A DNA stretch of 53,890 nucleotides from a bacterium (GTDB lineage Bacteria; Krumholzibacteriota; Krumholzibacteriia; LZORAL124-64-63). Positions within the stretch are counted from its first letter, which is position 1; each line of letters starts with the position of its first letter. Location: NCBI GenBank assembly GCA_024223715.1, contig JAAEOA010000108.1:1-53890 (forward strand). The letters are read 5' to 3'. A program made the translations under genes and the position numbers. Below, one piece after another: positions 26,523 to 32,863 of this stretch. Under the pieces are notes generated by a model, which saw only the letters and a list, made by a program, of their open reading frames with translations, ran no database searches and had not been told where the DNA came from.

Positions 26523-28739
26523 CTACTTTTCAAAAGCCAGCAGGAATCGCCAGCCGTGGCCATCACTGTCATCAAAAACCGGATGAGCAGCATACAGACG
26601 TACATTATTGAATTGACCCAAACCAGGCACATCGAATCGTTTCCCAAATCCAATGCCTGCGTCCATGCGCCATCCACGAGCTCCTTCCTGGGGGTTCTCA
26701 GCCCCTGGAGGCATTTGAGCCTCATCCCAGGTTTTTCCCCAATCAACAAAACCCATGGGTTGGAGTCCCCAGTTTTTCAGGAAGGGAACCCTGGCTGCCT
26801 GAAAAAGATCAAAACCAAATCTGGTGTCGAGGGAGGCGTGAGCACCGGAATCGCCTGTTAATTCACCCGCATTGTAGCCCCGCAGAGAACCATAATCTCC
26901 CAACCATGTTTTCCATTGCGAGGGTGCTGTGCCGTCAAATCCACTATATGACCCTCTCAACAGCCATTGGTTTCCGTAGCGGTCCAACAGGTCCAACTGG
27001 CCATCGAATTTCATTTCCATCATGGTAGATTTTTCATTCACTGAAGAGGCATCGCCCAAGTCATGCCAGGTGATTTCACCAGCAAAAGTCAGTGCACCAG
27101 AAGTCCATTGAGCACCAGTGTTGAAAAAAATGTCGTTCAAAAAATCGGCAGCCATGTTGCCATCAGGACTTAAAGATCGACCCAATATATTCCAACTGGT
27201 TTGTTGTTCCCAGGCCCGATGTTCGGCATACCCGCCACCGGCATGAATCTTCAAACCACGGGACAGACGCCAGTTCAATTGACCACTGAGGCTTCGTTCT
27301 TCGTAGTAGTGGTTGGGATCGCTACCATAAAATAATGAAGAAGCCGATCGTGTGTGACGTCGGTTATCGCCGCCAAACAATGCGCTGTCTTTGACGCCGG
27401 AAATGTCCAGGGAAAGCACCTTATAAAGTGAACCTTTGTACTGGCTCCCATCGGTTGGCTGATCTTTCAATGTCCATCGCGACCGCAGAAGCGGAAGTGA
27501 TAATTCACCTGAAACAACTGGACGCTGGTTGGAGAATGCATAGCCTGCGGTAAGGTTCAAACCTGGTGTCTGGCGACCTTGTTTTTTAATTTTCAGGCCC
27601 ACTCGTGCCACATAACCCTGTGTGCGATTATAACCTGGGGCTTTCATCCATTCGGGTTTCACGGACCACAAATTACCCTCGCGCAAATCCTGCAATTGGG
27701 TCGAGCCTACCTCGGTCAAAGAATCAACTTTGGCTTCGGTGAGGGTAATCTTGATTGCCTGGTCGCTTATATCAGCTTCCCATTGATCACCAATTCGGTC
27801 CCAGTACGTTGAAAGGGAATCGTTGCTCGCCTCTTCGCTCAACCAGAATCCTTCAGCAATTTCTTCCTCGGTAATATCGGAATATCCCGTACCTGGAGCG
27901 GAATCCAGCGGGCTGAGGGCTTCACCATTGATAATCACATCCTGCAGGGTGACTCGAACCTCAACGTTATCGGGAATTGGGAGTAACGGAATTTTTCTCA
28001 GATTGATGCGCATTTGAAATTCAGTTGGAAACCAGAATTCGCCAAATCGCTCCTGGCTGGTGCGATAAACGGGTATCGATTCAAGAAACATGGGATAAGG
28101 CACAGCATCGGTCATTTGACCTTCCATTTTGCGCATCACCCAATTGGAATAATCGACCCAGATGGTTCCTTTGGGCAGCGCATCAAATTTAACTTTTGGA
28201 GCAAAACTGATTTTATAAATCAGGTTGTTGCCCACCAGCTGACGGTCCAGTATTTCATACTGGTATTTTCGGCGGCCGGCCTCGGTAAAGGGAGGTGCGT
28301 CGATGACATTATCCTGCCGGGGTAAAAATTCAGTCGATATTTCTTCATCGATTTCATCTTCGACAAGCTCACCGTTTTCATACTTGCGGCGACGTTCCCA
28401 AAGGGTGGACAACTGTTCGCCCAATTCCCTGCTGTAGCTGAGACGAATGGCATATTCTTCTAATGTGTAATTGCCCCCCTCAACTCCCGGGTCATCGCGC
28501 AATACCTGAGTAACCAGCATGGTGTATTCGTACTGGGCCATGAGGTAATCATCACGTTCGGAACGTTTGATGATGGCGTCAATTACTTCATCCAAAGACA
28601 CCTGGGGAGCTGAAACCACCACTGTGTCAGTGAAATAGGGTTCGTTGCCAAGTGTATCGGCGTTAGTTGTTGAGTTGTTTTCCTGACTCAGCACAGGTTT
28701 GGCTAAAATTAAACAAATTGCCAACCAGATATATTTCAT
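26523..28739 (-). CDS. Large outer-membrane beta-barrel protein
   Basis: This 738-residue protein starts at the ATG at 28739 (GAGG eight bases upstream) with a signal peptide ending KPVLSQ. Residues about 45-300 form a periplasmic domain with outer-membrane lipoprotein-carrier-like strands (KGTIWVDYSNWVMRKMEGQ). From about 375 on there are alternating beta-strands of a barrel, including the Omp85-type element YGSLRGYNAGEL, and the end WRFLLAFEK fits a barrel C-terminus. It recalls DUF5686/surface-antigen-like proteins of the FCB group. A role in outer-membrane surface assembly is plausible but not shown. It is a single gene on the minus strand. Confidence 0.78.
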   Translation of the reverse strand: MKYIWLAICLILAKPVLSQENNSTTNADTLGNEPYFTDTVVVSAPQVSLDEVIDAIIKRSERDDYLMAQYEYTMLVTQVLRDDPGVEGGNYTLEEYAIRLSYSRELGEQLSTLWERRRKYENGELVEDEIDEEISTEFLPRQDNVIDAPPFTEAGRRKYQYEILDRQLVGNNLIYKISFAPKVKFDALPKGTIWVDYSNWVMRKMEGQMTDAVPYPMFLESIPVYRTSQERFGEFWFPTEFQMRINLRKIPLLPIPDNVEVRVTLQDVIINGEALSPLDSAPGTGYSDITEEEIAEGFWLSEEASNDSLSTYWDRIGDQWEADISDQAIKITLTEAKVDSLTEVGSTQLQDLREGNLWSVKPEWMKAPGYNRTQGYVARVGLKIKKQGRQTPGLNLTAGYAFSNQRPVVSGELSLPLLRSRWTLKDQPTDGSQYKGSLYKVLSLDISGVKDSALFGGDNRRHTRSASSLFYGSDPNHYYEERSLSGQLNWRLSRGLKIHAGGGYAEHRAWEQQTSWNILGRSLSPDGNMAADFLNDIFFNTGAQWTSGALTFAGEITWHDLGDASSVNEKSTMMEMKFDGQLDLLDRYGNQWLLRGSYSGFDGTAPSQWKTWLGDYGSLRGYNAGELTGDSGAHASLDTRFGFDLFQAARVPFLKNWGLQPMGFVDWGKTWDEAQMPPGAENPQEGARGWRMDAGIGFGKRFDVPGLGQFNNVRLYAAHPVFDDSDGHGWRFLLAFEK

Positions 28740-28938
28740 TTCAAAAACCTCGATTAAATTCGCGTATTTCAACCCGGCTCAGCAATACGCCTTGGGCCAT
28801 AACATGTTGCGTATCGATTGGGCTAAATTTAGACAAGGGTCTGGCTAGAGAACTGCCCTTGGGTTAAAAAGCCTGTACAAATGTTTAATCCGTCCGTATT
28901 GAAAACTAACGACTTAGCTCTCGCAGAGGATACGTCTC

Positions 28939-29100
28939 ATGATGCTGAAACACTTCCTGAAAATCCTGGTTTCTTCATTCGAAAGCCGACAATTACTGGT
29001 TCTGGAAAATCTTTGTGCATACCATTTATTCCATCCACCTTGGAATCTTATGACTAAGAGCAAGCTTTCTCCAAATTCGATTACTATTGCATATCGGTGA
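28939..29100 (+). pseudogene. Remnant of integrase-type transposase N-terminus
   Basis: The ORF starts MMLKHFLKILVSSFESRQ and continues LLVLENLCAYHLFHPP, which resembles the N-terminus of IS3/IS481-like integrase transposases (typically a run like SRxxLxLENLALRxQL). The match stops after about 30 residues and no catalytic domain follows. C-terminal pieces of the same kind of protein occur at 32.37, 50.93 and 52.18 kb. Confidence 0.4.
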
Positions 29101-29330
29101 GCCAATGGAACCTCCAGAGGTGCTTCCAGCCGGATCCCCCTCAGGGGGAGATGGATTTTGACCAGGTTGCCCAAGTTGACCAGGGGAACGATTGGCCGGA
29201 CATGGATCAATTGGTCGAGGCAACTGACGGGACCTGGAACTGAGTCGCCAAACAGAGCAGGGGCAGCAGAGAGATCCTGTTTTGAGAGTGAAATGGGTTG
29301 ATGCCGGAGTGTGCCTGGAAATCAGGAGAT
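29020..29330. repeat. Dispersed repeat, copy 1 (PRPI module)
   Basis: Bases 29142-29245 match 52591-52690 along most of their length: both contain GGATTTTGA(C/T)CAGGT, CCAGGGGA, GATTGG, ACATGGA(T/C)CAAT and GGAACTGA in the same order. The left edge shares TACCATTTATTCCATCC with 32187-32203. The right edge (29280-29320) shares TTGAxGCCGGxGTGTxCTGGAA with 52740-52765. On the minus strand the segment reads PRPIDPCPANRSPG, similar to the PRPIGPCQPNRSPG of the other copy and to the Arg-Pro-Ile tracts of the lipoproteins at 30051 and 51308. It is probably a decayed gene fragment. Confidence 0.65.
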
Positions 29331-30050
29331 TAATCTCTGTTCGGCCGTTTGCCGGATTTTGGAAAAAACAGATCCTTCCCGAATAACTGGCTCCTCGGGT
29401 CGGACGCTGTTGGGAATAAATTTTGAGAATGGGCTGGTCAGGCCCAAAAAATCCAACCAGTCCCAAACAACTTTCTTTCCGGCAATATCCCACCAAAATT
29501 TGTCACGCCAACAAGGACGGTCCTATGTATCTGCACTTGCAGGCTTGGCTCGATGGCGGTACGAAACCCAACCTGGCGAAGCTGACTATCTTGCTTCACA
29601 TCGCTTCCATCGTTCTTTATTTGTGGCGCTCGCAGGAGGTTTACGATCTGAAGAAACTGAGTCCAAAACGTAGTATGTCTCCAGGTTGAAAACGGCTGGT
29701 GAAAAAGTCCAACACATAACTGACTGACTGGCTGACCCCCAAAAAAGAAAATATTTAAATTTGATAAAAAAAACAATTTCACTCCAGTACACCTATATTA
29801 CTACATCGACAATCGGGAACTAATAATTCAGGCGTTTTGACAATATTTTAAATATTAATTTTCCTTTTTCTTTAATTTCTCAATCCAGCTTTGTTCACTT
29901 TTTGAAGCTTCAGAAAACAATAATAAATTTCGGCAGCAACGGGCAAACGATGAGCCGAACAAACGGGACAACAGAACAATTTTTTTGTAATCCGATTGTT
30001 CATTCAACTTGAGCTTGGCCGATGGTGATCAAACAAGTTTGGAGAAGAAA
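29331..30050. other. Gene-poor region, AT-rich at its right half
   Basis: No convincing gene is visible. Bases 29690-30000 are AT-rich (with several runs of A or T of six or more), which suits a promoter region for the lipoprotein gene at 30051. A 54-codon ORF at 29525-29689 has an AAGGA-like site but no other support. Confidence 0.5.
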
Positions 30051-30797
30051 ATGAAAGCAAGAATCATATCCCTAGTTTTGGCAGTAGTGTTCATGACCAA
30101 CTTATTGGCAGCTTGTTCAGATGTTACCGGAGTCGACGACACCCTTAAATCTGATAAAAACTCTTCCAGTATGGTCCGGCCAATCCACCCGTTCCAGCCA
30201 GTCAAACCCATTCGCCCCCAACCAGCCAATACACTGGTTTTCAGTTTTGACGAAACTGCTCCTGCGGCCAGTACATTGACCATGTACCCAAGTGTTAAAA
30301 GCTGGCGATTGATCCTGGATGCACGTATTTCCCATCAGGCCCTGAATAACTGGGATATTAATCAATACAAGAACAAAGCCACGGTCATGGGTTTCGACGG
30401 GCGAGGTAATCAAATCGCCCAGGGCACCGCCTTTGTGGGAAACCCTGACGAACTGGATACCTGGTACTGTAACATCACCGTTGGAGACCGAGCTCTGGAC
30501 ATGGCCCAGGCCGGATCTCTGGTCTCTGCCATTGTCGATGATATTGATCTTGGCGGCGACGGCAGCCCTTTAAACAACGGTGAAAAAGTAAACTGCTGGA
30601 TTCGTGCCCTTGGCGCCGCTGCTGGCGTGGCCGGCTCCATTGGTGCTGGCGCAGCTGTTCTTGCCGCATGTTTCGGCACAGGGGGATTAGGTTGCCCGGC
30701 AGCCATTACCGCATACATTGCTGTTGGTGGCGGCGGTGTGGTGGCCGTAACCATCTGGTACTGTCAGTGTGTCGACGAAACAGCTTCATTCTGTTAA
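30051..30797 (+). CDS. Lipoprotein with glycine-rich, cysteine-rich C-terminal hydrophobic tail
   Basis: This 248-residue protein starts at the ATG at 30051 (GGAG six bases upstream) with a lipoprotein signal and lipobox LLAAC. A proline-rich linker (RPIHPFQPVKPIRPQP) leads to a beta-type domain (about residues 65-170). The last 65 residues are unusual: a Gly/Ala-rich hydrophobic stretch (ALGAAAGVAGSIGAGAAV, then TGGLGCPAAITAYIAVGGGG) with five cysteines, ending WYCQCVDETASFC. Such tails resemble halocin C8-type and other glycine-rich bacteriocins, so a membrane-active role is possible. The N-terminal half has the same plan as the lipoprotein at 51308. No immunity or export gene is adjacent. 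Confidence 0.72.
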   Translation: MKARIISLVLAVVFMTNLLAACSDVTGVDDTLKSDKNSSSMVRPIHPFQPVKPIRPQPANTLVFSFDETAPAASTLTMYPSVKSWRLILDARISHQALNNWDINQYKNKATVMGFDGRGNQIAQGTAFVGNPDELDTWYCNITVGDRALDMAQAGSLVSAIVDDIDLGGDGSPLNNGEKVNCWIRALGAAAGVAGSIGAGAAVLAACFGTGGLGCPAAITAYIAVGGGGVVAVTIWYCQCVDETASFC

Positions 30798-30830
30798 CCA
30801 GTCACACAGTGCAAAGTAATAATTCCAGAA

Positions 30831-30864
30831 GTCGAGGCTCAACAGAGCCTCGACTCCACCTTTT
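30831..30864 (+). terminator. Probable terminator after the lipoprotein gene
   Basis: GTCGAGGCTC and GAGCCTCGAC form a perfect 10-bp stem with loop AACA, followed by TCCACCTTTTG. The T-run is short and offset. Confidence 0.65.
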
Positions 30865-31054
30865 GTATCTTCAACATGATCATCAATGTTACTTTCTCTT
30901 TTACAACGCCAAACGCCACCTCGATAATCTAAACCCAAATCACTCAAAAAATCCCAAATTTGTAATATTCAGTAAATATTTATTCTTTTCTTTTAAATGC
31001 CCCATACTTTCATTGTTCACTACTTGAAGTTTCTGAAACTATTCATAAAAAATT

Positions 31055-31152
31055 AAGATTTGGTGGGTTGCCAGGTTTTTGCAGCAAGAATGAATTGAGG
31101 CTGTTTAGAAAATGTACTAGAATGGGGTCAGCTTTCGGTCAAAAGGGGGGCG
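31055..31152 (+). promoter_or_regulatory. Repeated promoter-leader unit, copy A
   Basis: A segment near-identical to copies B (46408-46497) and C (52793-52885) contains TTGAGG (31095-31100), a 17-base spacer and TAGAAT (31118-31123). A conserved leader with CTTTCGGTCAAAAGGGG follows and leads into a tiny ORF at 31153. The -35 and -10 spacing is ideal. It precedes the membrane-protein gene at 31203. Confidence 0.75.
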
Positions 31153-31209
31153 ATGCGTTTGAAATGCATATCCCAAAGCCAACGTAAGTGTAAAGGAATA
31201 CTGTGCTGA
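31153..31209 (+). CDS. MRLKC leader ORF, copy A (18 codons)
   Basis: AAAAGGGGGG precedes this ATG. The peptide begins MRLKCISQSQ and ends at a TGA (31207-31209) that overlaps the start of the next gene (GTG at 31203). The first five residues are identical in the units at 46498 and 52886. It looks like a leader ORF whose translation is coupled to the gene behind it; a coding role for the peptide itself is unproven. Confidence 0.5.
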   Translation: MRLKCISQSQRKCKGILC

Positions 31210-31565
31210 TTTTAGCTGCAGTTCTATGTTTCGGAATCGGGCTTGTTCACTCGCTGCTGGGTGAACGGTTCATCTTGATGAGGCTGTTTAGGGGGTCTCG
31301 AATTCCACCTCTTTTTGGCAGCGAATTTTTTACAAAAAGAACACTTCGTTTTGCTTGGCACCTCACAACCGTCGCTTGGTGGGGTTTCGGTAATTTGCTC
31401 CTAGAGGTCTCCGGAAACCCAATCGACCTTGCTCAGGTTGTGTTGCGGACCGTGGCGGGTGTGTTTTTTGTTAGCAGTGTAGCCACGATGGTGGCGTCAA
31501 AAGGAAAGCACCTAAGCTGGGTGGTTTTTGGGGCCATTGCTATTTTGTGTATGCTTTCCCTGTAA
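31203..31565 (+). CDS. Small integral membrane protein
   Basis: This 120-residue protein has about four membrane helices and no signal sequence, with LVHSLLGERFILMRLF near the N-terminus and FAWHLTTVAWWGFGNLLL in the middle. Its sequence pattern is that of small conserved membrane proteins of unknown function. The GTG start has AAAGGA six bases upstream and overlaps the stop of the MRLKC leader ORF. Transcription probably comes from the repeated promoter at 31095-31123. Confidence 0.7.
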   Translation: MLILAAVLCFGIGLVHSLLGERFILMRLFRGSRIPPLFGSEFFTKRTLRFAWHLTTVAWWGFGNLLLEVSGNPIDLAQVVLRTVAGVFFVSSVATMVASKGKHLSWVVFGAIAILCMLSL

Positions 31566-31677
31566 ACAGGTAACAAGCACTCACCAAACACACTTGTAGG
31601 TGAAGCCAAAGTTAAGTGCAGCCAGGATCTATCCGTAAAGTAATTGGGCAATGGTATGCGAAGACAGGGAGGCCAGA

Positions 31678-32169
31678 ATGAAAAAGCACATCGTTTATGG
31701 CGCAGCTCTGATTGTCGTCGTTTTAGCCGGTACCTCTGGCTGCAGTGACTCGACTAGGCCTGAAGAAGAGTTTGGTGTTGTTTTGACGCTGAGTGCGGAG
31801 ACATGGGTATCCGAAGACCAGGAATTTGACGTTGCTGTTGTCAGTGTCGAAAACTATACCTGCGAAACAATTAACTATCCTGCTGGCTGCGGGTTTCTGG
31901 TTGGTATTTCTATCTAAGATTTCGAAGGAAGCTGCTTGACTATCTGGGACCCGGAACTGAATGCTGTATGTCCTCCAGTTCACCATTCCTTGGCCGCAGG
32001 AGCTTCAATTGGTGAGGTGTGGGACCTTCGGTGGGCGTGGGATGAAGCCGGTGGGCAATACCGGATACCGGCTGGTTGGTACACGGTGCGCACTGAGTTT
32101 ACATACTATTTGGGTGGCGTCGACGAACCTATTCACTTTGAGAAGGAATTGGAAATCGAGCTGGACTGA
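31678..32169 (+). pseudogene. Lipoprotein (BsuPI-like Ig fold) broken by an in-frame stop
   Basis: The gene starts at ATG 31678 (GGGAGG upstream) with a lipoprotein signal and lipobox TSGC, then a beta domain. A TAA at 31915-31917 interrupts it after residue 79, yet the same frame continues without another stop to 32169 and completes the domain: SCLTIWDPELNAVCPP, LAAGASIGEVWDLRWAWD, and IPAGWYTVRTEF. The last part matches the end of BsuPI-type proteinase-inhibitor-like Ig folds (PxGxYTV). A single nonsense change is the simplest explanation; readthrough is not excluded. The first 79 residues alone would be an incomplete fold. Confidence 0.72.
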
Positions 32170-32179
32170 AGCCGGGTGT

Positions 32180-32600
32180 CGCTACCATTTATTCCATCCG
32201 ACGAGATTGTAGCACAACTTCAGCCCATTCTCAGTAAAGGATGTGAAATTATAGTTAGTGAGTTTGATTGTTTCGATTGTTAATTCAACAAAATATCAGT
32301 CGGTTTTCCACCAAATATGGGAACCAAACAAACCCATCCATGATCAGTCTCCACGCGCCGAAATTCTTTTTTATGCACCATCGATATTTTTGCGACACAG
32401 CATAAAATCTTTTTTCATATATGCCGGCAACTACGTGGATAGGTCTGTCATCGTTTTAAGGGATGCGGATTATCTGCAAATGAAATCATGTCTCGATTTT
32501 GGATTCGCTGCAATATTTGTCCCCTCCGATGCTCAAATTGACTGGGCCTTGCGTTCGCTGATATTTTGCCCGGATAAATTTAACCCTCCTTCGGCACTTT
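32180..32600 (+). repeat. Dispersed repeat, copy 2, with transposase-end remnant
   Basis: Bases 32183-32370 are the reverse complement of 52390-52580, over about 190 bases with scattered changes (shared landmarks: GTCGCTACCATTTATTCCATC, split as GTCGCTACCATT and TATTCCATC, then CAACAAAATATCAG, then CATGATCAGTCTCCAC). Bases 32375-32395 encode HHRYFCDTA, the usual end of integrase-type transposases. Bases 32380-32590 match 50940-51150 in the same orientation (shared TCTGTCATCGTTTT-like, GAAATCAT, GATGCTCAAATTG). A long frame across this stretch is a by-product of the repeat, not a confident gene. Confidence 0.7.
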
Positions 32601-32671
32601 TCATCCCAGATTATTCCATCTCCCATGCCGCAGTGTTTGCATTTATGGTAATTACCTCGAGGTTTATTTTC

Positions 32672-32713
32672 ATGGTGACGGCCATGGTGACGGCCATGGT
32701 GACGGCCATGGTG
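32672..32713. repeat. 12-bp tandem repeat
   Basis: ATGGTGACGGCC is repeated three times and followed by half of a fourth unit. It lies just downstream of the dispersed repeat and about 150 bases before the caspase-like gene; no role is evident. Confidence 0.85.
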
Positions 32714-32761
32714 CACATCCGCCGACGTTGGTAAAGATGAACTTAGTTATGACAAACTAAT

Positions 32762-32789
32762 TTGAAGCTGCGCCAAAACGTAGTACAAT
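32762..32789 (+). promoter_or_regulatory. Probable promoter of the caspase-NlpC/P60 gene
   Basis: TTGAAG (32762-32767) and TACAAT (32784-32789) are separated by 16 bases. The start codon lies 74 bases downstream of the -10 box. Confidence 0.5.
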
Positions 32790-32863
32790 GAAATCCATGC
32801 TGGCCATCAAAGGTCAATGCAAACAAAGAACAATTTAATTATATGACCCCAAGGAGTTAGCCC

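Noticed and set aside
29525..29689. 54-codon ORF with an AAGGA-like ribosome site
   Set aside because: The peptide has no recognisable motif, lies in a region of decayed repeats and has no promoter or conserved neighbour; chance is more likely.
32258..32734. 158-codon frame across the dispersed repeat
   Set aside because: It spans two repeat modules that are broken by stops in the other copies and ends in the 12-bp tandem repeat, so it is not a convincing gene.
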